Shown: piece by piece, positions 30,874 through 43,000 of the stretch
How the letters are laid out: each line of letters starts with the position of its first letter
Position numbering within the stretch: the stretch's first letter is position 1
Assembly: GCF_047496725.1 (NCBI RefSeq)
Contig: NC_132975.1
Location: forward strand, 2,125,501 to 2,189,500
From: Anoplolepis gracilipes
Lineage: Eukaryota; Arthropoda; Insecta; Hymenoptera; Formicidae
Reading direction: 5' to 3'
DNA length: 64,000 nucleotides
Made by a program: the position numbers and the translations under genes
Notes under the pieces: model-generated
What the model saw: only the letters and a program-made list of their open reading frames with translations
Told to the model about the DNA's origin: nothing
Database searches by the model: none

Positions 30874-31329
30874 TTATTATGCAGAAGAAAATGAAAGCTC
30901 TACGATATACAAATAGATTGCTCAAAAATAAAATTGGTAATGATAAATATAAGAAAGCTTTAAGTCTAATATTTAATGAAGACCAAATAAATGCATTGTT
31001 CAAGAAAACTCGTATTCGAAATTGGTCGAATAAAACAATTCAACGTGCGCTAAAATTAAAATTCACTTGTGGAGTAAATGGTTATAAGGAATTATTTCAG
31101 CAAGGGATACCACTTCCTAGTTTAAGAACAGTCATGAAAGTTAGAAGATTTTAAATTTCAATCAAAAGAATATTAAATGATATGTTCGAATTTCTAAAAT
31201 ATAAAACATCATCTTTTAACAAAGAAATAGATATTGAATGTGGGTTAGTATTCAATGAGATGGCTATAACGTCAAAAAAATGTTATAATCCTGCAACGGG
31301 ATCATTAGTAGGAGATATTAACATTGGGA

Positions 31330-31490
31330 GGGTCCCGTAGTAGGAGATATTAACATTGGGAGGCACACATCCCGATAGCACACAACCATACATATTAACC
31401 GATGCCTATGGTAAACCAGCACGGTTAGCCAATCAGAAGGTTCTAATGTTCATTGGCCAATTAGCATTGTGCGCTATCGGATCCCGTCCA
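31330..31490. mobile_element. MITE inside the P-like gene, with local duplication
   Basis: CCCGATAGCACACAA near 31371 and its diverged complement TTGTGCGCTATCGG near 31480 form short inverted ends. The preceding host sequence TAGTAGGAGATATTAACATT is present twice (31305 and 31338), so part of the transposase gene was duplicated at the insertion. Confidence 0.6.
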
Positions 31491-32317
31491 TAACATTTCC
31501 TAGTCAAAAAGGTACACATGCTCTTGTTTTTATGCTTGTTGGCATTTGTAATAGATGGAAGCATATAGTAGGATACCATTTCACAGGAAATAGTTTCCAT
31601 AGTAAGACTTTAAAAGAAATTGTCTTTCAGATAATTAATAAAACAGAAGAACTTGGATTCCATGTCAATTTTATTACATCAGACATGGGGTCTGGAAATA
31701 CCAATCTATGGAAATTATTAAATATTAGCACAGGTAGATTTAGTAAAATTAAGAATTACATCATTCATCCATGTGATCCCTCTCGTTATCTGTCATTGCC
31801 GATCCACCTCATATTTAAAAAAATTGAAAGCAAGTCTTAATTAATAATGAATTGATTACTATTTCTGATGATGTAGTCCTTAAATATAATTTACCTTCAA
31901 ATAAGATAGCGTTACGGCATTTTCATGAGTTAATAAACATTCAAGAAAATTCTGAGCTATTGTTAACACCCAAATTAGATATAAGTGATATTAAATGCAA
32001 CAATTTCAGTAAAATGAAAGTGAATAAAGCAAAACATGTGTTTTCTCATGATGTAAGCTCTTCATTTGAAATATTAGCATTAGAAAGCAAATAACAAACC
32101 AGAATTTATTTCCACTGCATGGTTTGTAAGAATCGTTTGTAAATGGTTTTTCTTAATGACATCAAGTTATTATAAAATAACATTAGGTGAAAATAACAAT
32201 AACGTATATGATGAAAATATAGACTTCTTACATGAAACTATTAATATTTTTACTAATTTAAAAATAGGTAGTGGTGGATTTAAATCGGTTCAAAGGAGTA
32301 TAATGATAAGTACACAA

Positions 32318-32427
32318 CCCAGGTAGCACTGTTCATTTTATAAACGTTTTCTAAACGTATCTAATACGAAAAGATGCGTTTAGAAAACGTTATAAAACGT
32401 TTATAAAACGAACATGTGCTACTTGGG
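32318..32427. mobile_element. Small palindromic MITE inside the P-like gene
   Basis: CCCAGGTAGCACTGTTCATT at the left and GAACATGTGCTACTTGGG at the right, with AAACGTTTTCTAAACG and its complement inside. About 110 bp and non-coding. A similar end (CCCAGATAGCACAAGG) occurs at 63429. Confidence 0.7.
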
Positions 32428-33239
32428 AATCTATTATTGATTTAACTGAATATTTGATTACAAAAAGAAATTTTCAATATGTTTTTACATAAAGATTTAC
32501 ACAAGATTGTGTTGAAAATCTTTTTTCTCAAATTAAACAAAAAAATGTCATACCTCATTCACTCCAATTCATCAATGACTTAAAATTAATTGCCATCATA
32601 CTGTACATAAAAGATATTAAACTATGATAAAGATGACAGACAGTATTTATCAGAATTTCTTGAATATTTAGATACAAAAAAGAAAGAAAAAAAAGTGCAA
32701 TAATTGATACATGTCAAATTAATAATGCTGTTGAGATTCCTCTTTTTAATAAAAATTTAATATCAAACTTGTCTCATTTAGAATTAAATAGTTTGTACAA
32801 CATAGCTGGTTATATTATAAAATCCATTACTAAAACATGTAAAACATGTAAAACGGGTAACTAATGTATACATTCAGTAAAGTCGTCAACTCCATTGAAT
32901 TTTTCATTTACAAAGTTTGTACAACTAAAATGTTATAAAACACATGCCTTATATTTTGTTAACGTTGAAACATTTAAAGTATTTGTAAAATTGGAACAAA
33001 TGTTTCGTTATTACTCTAATTTTTTTAAAGATTTTCAAAATGTTAATTGGACATTGTATCTAAATGCTCAATTTATAAAAGTTATTAATGCTAATCATAT
33101 TTTAAATTGTCATAATTTATATTCTAAAATTATAAAAAGATTTATAGTTTATAGATTAAAAATTTATAATAAAAAAAGAATTGTATACAGAGGAAGGGAT
33201 AGTAAATCTATGGCAATGCATGCTGTATTTTAGTGATAT

Positions 33240-33816
33240 ATTTGATGATATTTTATTTTTGTGATAATATTAATTTTATTATTATTTATTTTTTTATTTT
33301 TTTTTATAATTTTATTTTATTATTTTTTGATAATATATATATTTTTTAAATATATGTTATAATGTTTGTGACAGTAGTTTATGTTTTTTCATGAGATGCA
33401 TAAATATTATATATTTTAGGTTTTTATAATGCTTGTGATAACAGTTTGTTTTCTCATGAAAATAAAGCAATTTATTATTTCATGTGTTTATTTATTTTAT
33501 GTGTTTATTTCTTTTATTTTTATTTTATTTTGTTAATTTTTATGCAATTAATAAGGATTAAATTTAATTAAGGATTTCATTTAATTACTAAAAATTAAAT
33601 ATAAACAGTTTTTTTATTATATATATTATTTTGACGTTTAACATAAAAAGATTATAATATTTAGTTCTAAAAACGTTTATTTTTTATTTATGTTACTGAA
33701 ATATAATGTTTATGCTAATAGTAAAGTTAATATGATTCAAATATGAGCGGGAATTGCCCAGATATAGAGGACCAATCAAAACTCATAGAGATATTATATA
33801 GTCGGACCTCTTAGAC
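33240..33816. other. AT-rich spacer, no gene
   Basis: Downstream of the P-like pseudogene the sequence is very AT-rich with T runs (33285-33310). AATAAA-like words occur near 33461. It probably includes the remnant's 3' flank. Confidence 0.45.
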
Positions 33817-33946
33817 CGGGTCTACAATAGATTTAGTAAGCCTTAAGCCGTAAAAATTTAACCAATCACAATTGAGTTTAGAGAAGAATAATGAATATAA
33901 TTAGTTAATTTCTTACGGCTTAAGTCTTATTACAGTTATTGTAGTT
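33817..33946. mobile_element. Family E hairpin MITE (diverged)
   Basis: GACCGGGTCTACAATAGATT then AGTAAGCCTTAAGCC at the left; GGCTTAAGTCTTATTACAG and TTATTGTAG at the right. Older than the other family E copies by its mismatches. Confidence 0.65.
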
Positions 33947-34253
33947 ATTACTTATTTTACGACATTTTCGGTCCGGAATCTTCCCCTTAAACCTCTGATC
34001 CTACGACAAAAATTTGAGAGTGGGGGTATTCCCCTTTCGCGGTCGTAGCAGGAGAGGATTTTTTGTTGTAGGATAAGAGGTTTCGTAGCATAAAAGGGTC
34101 GTAGGATAAGAAGTCCAACTGTATATAAAGCACGGAAGTGCTATACTAGCTCGTGAGTAGATGCGATAGCGAAATAGAAGGAGAACGCTGCATATGGGCC
34201 TTAGCTGTCCTTGTCTATCACGCATGCGTAACTGATACAAGTGCCCTTCTCCT
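33947..34253. other. Unclassified segment
   Basis: Three related blocks with GTCGTAG or TCGTAGGATAAGA (34040-34110) suggest a degenerate short repeat. No gene was recognised. It lies between two family E MITEs. Confidence 0.35.
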
Positions 34254-34398
34254 TTAAGCCGGGTCTACAATAGATGTAGTAAGCCTTAAGCTGTAAGAAA
34301 TTAACCAATTACAATTAACTTTAGAGAAAAATAATGAATATGATTGGTTCATTTTTTACGACTTAAGGCTTACTACAGCTATTGTAGACCCCGCCTAA
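34254..34398. mobile_element. Family E hairpin MITE upstream of PRPF8
   Basis: AAGCCGGGTCTACAATAGAT at the left mirrors CTATTGTAGACCCCGCCT at the right, in the same orientation as the 25312 copy. It lies within about 200-300 bp of the likely PRPF8 transcription start. Confidence 0.7.
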
Positions 34399-34559
34399 GG
34401 GTGACACGTAAATATAGACTAAAGCCGTGATTACATTATAGGTTGCGGGTTCGGTTGCGGTTGAGGTTACTGTTGGACATTGGGAACCAACCAATCATAG
34501 CAAAGGTTTCTTTCACTAAATGGAAAGCATCCAAAGATAGAATGACGCTTATATCAATG

Positions 34560-34676
34560 GAACTCTATAACCCTATATTATGTCCGGAATCCGAAGCCGT
34601 TATGTGCGTGAAGATTATGTGAGATTTTATGTGAATTAAATTTACAAAAGTTCGAAGTGCTGTTAAGAGCTTAATT
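34560..34676 (+). other. PRPF8: Possible 5' UTR exon and promoter of PRPF8
   Basis: PRPF8's first coding exon opens with a splice acceptor (CATTTTAG, to 35096), so a non-coding exon must lie upstream. A consensus donor GTAAGTGATG at 34677 could end it. The sequence just before (34440-34660) is less AT-rich and free of repeats, consistent with promoter plus leader. The left border of the exon is a guess. Confidence 0.4.
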
Positions 34677-35118
34677 GTAAGTGATGATTGATTATATCAT
34701 CACTGTCATTTAAGAATACTGATAAACGGATATCGTGATAAAATGTATGTATAACTTTATTATTTAATTACCAGCTAATTGTGCAACATGTTATACACTA
34801 CGCGACTGTCCATATTCCGGGATCTTGCATTAAAAAAAATTGCATTATAAAATTTATTTTTTAAATTTATTTTTTTAATCATTAAATTTATTTTATTTAT
34901 TTACTTACATTTATTTTTTAAATTTATTTAAAATAATTAATCCACGTTAGCTTTTTAAGGCTAAGAATTAATTGAGATATGAGATATGAGTTATTCAACA
35001 AATTATTAAGTTTTATATAAGAAAAGCAATATATCGAGGTGTATCTATGTTATTGATAATTTTTTGAGTTTTATATATTGTTATTTTGCATTTTAGCTCT
35101 GAAAAACAATTTGAAATT

Positions 35119-37046
35119 ATGTCTATTCCACCATATTTGCTGGCTCCAAACCCATGGGCCACAGCAATGATGGCTCAACAACAAGCTCAATTAGCAGCTG
35201 CCCAAGCGCACGCTCAGGCTGCGGCTCATGCACAAGCTGCTCATCATGCTCATATGCAGGTTATAGCTGGACCACCATTACCTCAAATTCCCAAACAACC
35301 AGAAGTTCTATCTGAGGACAAACTTCAAGAAAAAGGTAATTTTAGTGGATAATTAAGAGTTATTTAATTATATAATTTCCTTTACAATAACAATCTTAAT
35401 TGTTCTAGCACAAAAATGGCAGCAGTTGCAGTCAAAGCGATTTGCAGAAAAGAGGAAGTTTGGTTTTGTAGATGCACAAAAAGAAGATATGCCAGCTGAA
35501 CATATAAGGAAAATTATTAGAGATCATGGTGATATGAGCAGTAGGAAATACAGACATGATAAACGTGTTTATTTGGGGTAAGTTATTGTTAAAAAAAAAA
35601 AATGTTTATAATCAGGTTTTTTGTAAATGTATCTGTTACAGGGCATTAAAATATATGCCACATGCTGTTATGAAACTATTGGAAAATATGCCTATGCCAT
35701 GGGAACAAATAAGAGATGTAAAGGTTTTATATCATATTACAGGAGCCATTACATTTGTCAATGAAATTCCTTGGGTTATAGAGCCTGTGTATATAGCTCA
35801 ATGGGGGTAATACAGGCATGAAATCTTGTCTTTACTTACAATTAGTAGTACAAATTGCATTAAAAGTTATATTTTTTCTTAGCACTATGTGGATTATGAT
35901 GAGACGAGAAAAAAGAGATCGTAGACATTTTAAGAGAATGAGATTTCCACCTTTTGATGATGAAGAACCTCCTCTAGATTATGCAGATAATGTTTTGGAT
36001 GTTGAACCTTTAGAAGCTATACAAATTGAACTTGACTCGGAAGAAGATGAGTCTGTTGCATCATGGTTTTATGAACACAAGCCATTAGTTGGAACAAAGT
36101 AAGTTGATACATATTGGCATATATGCATAAATAACTACAAGAGGAAAAAGGGATTGTTCTTATACTTATGGGTCTATTCTGTAAGAAGATTTTCGCTTTG
36201 TAAGTTCTGTAACTTTGAAAAATGTAAAACTAACGAAAATATTATTCTATAACTATAATCAATCTCTATAAGATGTTATATAGCTCTGTAAGTTTACAGT
36301 GACATTTTTCTCGCCATAAGCGCTATATTTAGAGGTTACACTTGTTCTCCTTCAACTTTAATAGTTTTCAAAACGTAACAAATGATCCAAATTTTAAAAT
36401 ATTTTAAAATCAATATTAATATTATAATATATATACAATATATATTTTATAAATATATATATATATATGTATTATATATTATATATAAATATTATAATAT
36501 TATATATTGATATTTATATTATATTATTTAAAATATTAATATTTTAATTTTCTTTATTCATACTAATTTTGTTCATTTTTCAAAAACACAAGAAATATTT
36601 TGTTGAAATGTCAATTTCTTAACTTTGTTAGAGCGCAATTGAAGTTAACTGCACTCTCGGATCGATTCAAACCGTTCAGTCGAAAATTTACTTACAGAGA
36701 CTACTTAAAATATTGCCTACATAGTACAAAATTATAGAGAATGTAACATAATATCAAATATGTTATGCTTACATAGCTCCATATCTTCCATAATTATAGT
36801 GCAATGTAAGCTACATAGTTTATAGAGATACAGCATTGCAGCATTTTTACAGAATAGATCCATTATTTATTGACATTATATATTAACTCATTTGTTTCTT
36901 AAAATGATGAAAAGCGTAGGGGTCCTGAAATCAACTGGATATGTGAGTTGACAACTTGAATCTGGATATCGTTAAGATACAAGTTATTCAGTTGGACAAA
37001 ATGCTATACTGAAAGAATATTCTTGAGAATATCATTTACCCACTGC

Positions 37047-37079
<33 letters not shown>

Positions 37080-40000
37080 ATAAAATCTAAATAATAAAAC
37101 ATTTCAGACATGTTAATGGATCTACATACCGGAGATGGAATTTGACATTACCACAAATGGCCACTTTGTATCGTTTGGCTAATCAATTGTTGACTGACCT
37201 AGTGGATCAAAATTTTTTTTATCTATTTGATCCCAAATCATTCTTTACTGCAAAAGCCTTAAATATGGCTATCCCTGGAGGGCCCAAATTTGAACCATTG
37301 GTAAAAGATTCAAATGCTGCTGATGAAGATTGGAATGAATTCAATGACATAAATAAGATTATCATCAGGCAACCGATTAGAACAGAATATAGGATTGCAT
37401 TTCCTTACTTATACAATAATATGCCACATTTTGTTCATCTTTCATGGTAGGCGTGATGTCTTGTTAAATTTTTATTAAATTTATTTCCACACTAGTTTTA
37501 AGATCTGATTATCAATATAAAACGATCTTCCTAGCAGTGTGGTAAAGCAAATTTAGTGATTGTTATTTGTTCTTTTATAAAGATTATAAAAAGAAACCGC
37601 TGATATCACATACAATAATTTATACCATTTTTTTTAAATAAAAATATTTTTGAACATTATTTTTTTACATTATGTATTAATTTATGTATGTACATCTTAT
37701 AGGTATCATGCACCAAATGTCGTATATATAAAGACTGAAGATCCAGATTTACCAGCATTTTATTTTGATCCGTTAATCAATCCAATTTCTCACAGAAATT
37801 CATTAAAGGTAAATTTGTAACTATTACATTAAAAACCTAGTAGGATAATTTTATATAATGTTTAACTATATTTATTAGACGATGGAACCACAAATCGAAG
37901 ATGAAGAAGACTTTATTTTACCTGGCGAAGTGCAACCATTCCTTCAGGAGATACCTCTTTATACTGATAATACAGCAAATGGAATAGCTCTTTTGTGGGC
38001 GCCGAGACCGTTTAATACGCGTTCCGGCAGAACAAGAAGAGCCATTGACATTCCATTAGTCAAGTCATGGTACAGAGAGCATTGTCCGCCTGGTCAACCT
38101 GTAAAAGTGCGAGTCAGTTATCAGAAACTACTGAAATATTTCGTTTTAAATGCTTTGAAGCATAGACCACCGAAACCGCAGAAGAAACGCTACTTGTTTC
38201 GCTCTTTTAAATCAACCAAGTTCTTTCAGACAACGACAATAGATTGGGTAGAAGCTGGTCTGCAGGTGTGTCGTCAAGGATATAATATGTTGAATCTACT
38301 AATACATCGGAAGAATCTCAACTATCTTCATTTGGATTACAACTTTAACTTGAAACCTGTCAAAACGCTTACGACAAAGGAGAGGAAGAAATCGCGCTTT
38401 GGTAACGCCTTCCATTTGTGTCGGGAAATTCTTCGTTTGACTAAACTTATTATCGATTCTCACGTTCAGTATCGATTAAACAACGTGGATGCCTTTCAAC
38501 TTGCCGATGGGTTGCAGTATATTTTTGCACATGTCGGTCAATTGACCGGCATGTATCGGTATAAGTATAAATTGATGCGACAAATCAGGATGTGCAAAGA
38601 CTTGAAGCACCTAATTTATTATCGTTTTAACACCGGACCAGTTGGTAAAGGACCTGGTTGTGGATTCTGGGCACCCGGTTGGCGTGTTTGGTTATTCTTT
38701 ATGAGGGGCATCACTCCGTTATTGGAAAGATGGCTAGGTAATTTATTGTCGAGGCAATTCGAAGGCCGTCATTCGAAAGGCGTAGCGAAGACAGTAACGA
38801 AACAACGAGTTGAATCGCATTTCGATCTGGAATTACGGGCATCTGTTATGCATGACATTGTTGATATGATGCCTGAGGGAATAAAGCAGAACAAAGCGCG
38901 AACAATTCTTCAGCATTTGAGCGAAGCTTGGCGCTGTTGGAAAGCAAATATTCCGTGGAAAGTACCAGGTTTGCCAATTCCGATCGAAAATATGATACTT
39001 CGTTATGTTAAGATGAAGGCCGACTGGTGGACGAATACGGCTCATTATAATCGAGAGAGAATTCGACGTGGAGCTACGGTGGACAAAACTGTGTGTAAAA
39101 AAAATCTCGGCCGCCTGACGCGTCTCTATTTGAAAGCCGAACAAGAACGACAACACAATTACTTGAAGGATGGGCCATATATATCGCCGGAAGAAGCTGT
39201 AGCCATATTCACAACTTCGGTTCATTGGTTGGAGTCTCGAAGATTCGCGCCAATACCCTTCCCGCCATTATCTTACAAACATGATACGAAACTGTTGATA
39301 TTAGCCTTAGAACGGTTGAAGGAGGCCTATAGCGTTAAATCTAGGCTGAATCAAAGTCAACGAGAAGAACTGGGCTTAATAGAACAGGCATACGATAATC
39401 CACACGAAGCATTATCCAGAATTAAGCGACATTTGTTAACACAAAGGACTTTTAAGGAAGTTGGCATTGAATTTATGGATCTCTACAGTCACTTGATTCC
39501 CGTGTATGACGTAGAACCGCTCGAGAAAATTACGGATGCCTATCTAGATCAGTATTTGTGGTATGAAGCGGACAAAAGGCGATTGTTCCCACCGTGGGTG
39601 AAACCGGCTGATACAGAACCACCGCCGCTACTTGTTTACAAATGGTGTCAAGGTATCAATAATCTTCAGGATGTTTGGGATGTAAGCGAGGGCGAGTGTA
39701 ATGTGCTGCTAGAATCGAAATTTGAGAAGTTATATGAAAAGATCGATCTTACGTTACTCAATAGGCTATTACGTTTAATAGTCGATCATAATATTGCCGA
39801 TTACATGACGGCAAAAAATAATGTTGTCATCAATTATAAAGACATGAATCACACTAATAGTTATGGCATTATTAGAGGGTTGCAATTCGCATCTTTTATC
39901 GCCCAATATTACGGATTGGTGTTGGATCTGCTGGTGTTGGGCCTCCAGCGAGCCAGTGAAATGGCTGGTCCACCGCAAATGCCAAATGACTTTCTTACGT

Positions 40001-43000
40001 TTCAGGACGTTGCTTCTGAGACTGCACATCCTATTCGATTATACTGTCGCTATGTCGATAGAATACATTTGTTTCTGCGTTTTTCCGCCGATGAGGCGAG
40101 AGACCTCATTCAGCGTTACCTCACTGAACATCCCGATCCAAATAATGAGAATATTGTTGGCTACAACAATAAAAAGTGTTGGCCACGGGATGCTCGTATG
40201 AGATTGATGAAACATGATGTGAATCTGGGTCGCGCCGTATTCTGGGATATCAAGAACCGGCTTCCACGTTCCACCACTACTATTCAATGGGAGAACAGTT
40301 TTGTTAGCGTCTATAGTAAAGACAATCCTAATTTGCTTTTCAATATGAGTGGTTTTGAGTGCAGAATTTTGCCCAAATGTCGAACGACCCATGAGGAGTT
40401 TACGCATCGAGACGGTGTCTGGAATCTTCAAAACGAGATCACGAAGGAAAGAACTGCGCAATGTTTCTTGCGCGTCGACGACGAGAGCCTACAACGTTTT
40501 CACAATCGAGTTAGGCAGATTTTAATGGCTTCAGGCTCGACTACATTTACGAAAATCGTGAATAAGTGGAATACTGCTTTGATTGGTCTGATGACTTATT
40601 TCAGAGAAGCCGTAGTGAATACACAAGAGTTACTGGATCTTTTGGTCAAGTGTGAGAACAAGATACAGACGCGTATCAAGATTGGACTAAACTCCAAGAT
40701 GCCGTCACGTTTTCCACCCGTTGTCTTTTACACTCCTAAGGAATTGGGTGGTCTGGGAATGCTGTCGATGGGTCATGTGTTAATACCTCAATCAGATTTA
40801 AGATGGTCGAAACAAACTGATGTAGGCATTACTCACTTTCGTTCAGGTATGAGTCACGACGAGGATCAATTGATTCCGAACTTATATCGCTACATACAGC
40901 CCTGGGAATCAGAATTTATCGATTCTCAACGCGTTTGGGCGGAATATGCCTTGAAACGACAAGAGGCCAATGCTCAGAATCGCAGGCTCACTTTGGAAGA
41001 TCTTGAGGATAGCTGGGATCGTGGTATTCCTAGAATAAATACATTATTCCAAAAAGACCGGCACACATTGGCTTATGACAAGGGTTGGCGTATTCGTACA
41101 GAATTCAAGCAATATCAAGTACTGAAACAGAATCCGTTTTGGTGGACTCACCAGCGTCACGATGGTAAACTGTGGAACCTAAATAACTATCGAACTGACA
41201 TGATTCAAGCGCTTGGCGGTGTCGAGGGCATTCTTGAGCATACTCTTTTTAAGGGCACCTACTTTCCAACATGGGAAGGTCTTTTCTGGGAAAAAGCATC
41301 TGGTTTTGAAGAGTCCATGAAATACAAAAAATTGACAAACGCACAACGTTCTGGTCTCAATCAGATTCCCAACCGTCGATTCACTCTGTGGTGGTCGCCT
41401 ACTATCAATCGTGCAAATGTTTATGTTGGTTTCCAAGTACAACTCGATCTAACAGGAATATTTATGCACGGTAAAATACCAACTCTAAAAATCTCCTTAA
41501 TCCAAATATTTCGCGCTCATTTGTGGCAAAAAGTGCATGAGTCTATCGTGATGGATCTTTGTCAGGTGTTTGACCAGGAACTGGACGCGCTAGAAATTGA
41601 AACCGTACAGAAGGAAACAATACATCCGCGAAAGTCCTACAAGATGAATTCTTCATGTGCTGACATCCTTCTGTTCTCCGCCTATAAGTGGACCGTATCT
41701 CGACCATCACTCCTTGCCGATTCGAAAGATGTAATGGACAACACTACTACACAGAAATATTGGATCGATGTTCAATTGAGATGGGGCGATTATGACTCAC
41801 ACGACATCGAACGATACGCTCGTGCTAAATTCCTGGACTATACGACAGATAACATGTCGATATACCCATCACCCACCGGTCTTCTAATAGCTATCGATCT
41901 GGCATATAACTTGCATAGTGCATATGGTAATTGGTTTCCCGGCTGCAAGCCACTTATACAGCAAGCTATGGCAAAAATTATGAAAGCAAATCCTGCTTTA
42001 TACGTGTTACGTGAACGTATTCGTAAAGCCTTGCAACTCTACTCATCGGAACCTACGGAACCTTATCTTTCTTCGCAAAATTATGGTGAACTTTTCTCCA
42101 ATCAAATCATATGGTTTGTTGACGATACAAATGTATATCGCGTAACGATTCACAAAACCTTTGAAGGCAACTTGACGACGAAACCAATCAATGGCGCGAT
42201 TTTCATTTTCAATCCACGAACAGGACAATTGTTTCTGAAAATTATTCATACTTCTGTTTGGGCGGGCCAGAAGCGTCTCGGTCAATTAGCCAAATGGAAG
42301 ACTGCTGAAGAAGTCGCTGCACTAATTCGTTCCCTGCCAGTGGAGGAACAGCCGAAGCAAATTATCGTTACCAGAAAAGGAATGTTGGATCCGCTGGAAG
42401 TGCACTTGCTAGACTTTCCTAATATAGTCATTAAAGGATCTGAATTACAATTACCGTTCCAAGCGTGTCTCAAAGTAGAAAAGTTTGGCGATCTGATCTT
42501 GAAAGCAACTGAACCGCAAATGGTGCTATTCAATCTTTATGATGACTGGTTGAAAACTATCTCGTCTTACACCGCGTTCTCACGACTGATTCTGATCTTA
42601 CGGGCCCTACACGTCAACACCGAAAGAACGAAAGTCGTATTAAAACCCGATAAAACTACCATCACCGAGCCGCATCACATATGGCCGTCGCTGACGGATG
42701 ATGAATGGATCAAAGTGGAAGTGCAATTGAAGGATCTGATCTTGGCGGATTATGGCAAGAAGAATAATGTCAACGTTGCGTCACTTACGCAGTCCGAGAT
42801 CCGTGATATTATTTTGGGTATGGAGATAAGTGCGCCATCCGCACAACGTCAACAAATTGCTGAAATTGAGAAGCAAACTAAAGAACAGAGTCAACTCACT
42901 GCTACTACTACACGAACGGTGAACAAGCATGGTGACGAGATTATTACTGCCACCACGTCCAACTATGAGACACAGACTTTCAGTTCGAAAACCGAGTGGC

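Larger units (their letters stand above)
30298..33235 (+). pseudogene. P-element/THAP9-like transposase, broken by three insertions
   Basis: A splice acceptor (TATATAG, to 30297) precedes VHFAPEMWDI and KKLKQDAIPTIF, the end of a THAP zinc-finger domain. A charged linker and coiled coil follow (30630-30960). The transposase core then has LSLIFNEDQINALFKKTRIR, WSNKTIQRALKLKFTCG, GIPLPSLRTVM, KGTHALVFMLVGICNRWKHI and FITSDMGSGNTNLWKLL. Beyond stops near 31815 come LPSNKIALRHFHELINIQEN, FTQDCVENLFSQIKQKN and a C-terminal GYIIKSITKTCKTCK. This order matches P-element transposases and vertebrate THAP9. MITEs interrupt it at 30723, about 31330 and 32318. The THAP first half (zinc-binding cysteines) was not found upstream. 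Not functional. Confidence 0.8.

Noticed and set aside
33240..33700. Centromeric or telomeric satellite
   Set aside because: It is only AT-rich low-complexity DNA; no periodic unit and no TTAGG telomere repeat was seen anywhere in the window.
39775..40461. Minus-strand frames of 84-140 codons inside PRPF8 exon 7
   Set aside because: They are antisense shadows of a highly conserved coding exon and show no domain of their own.
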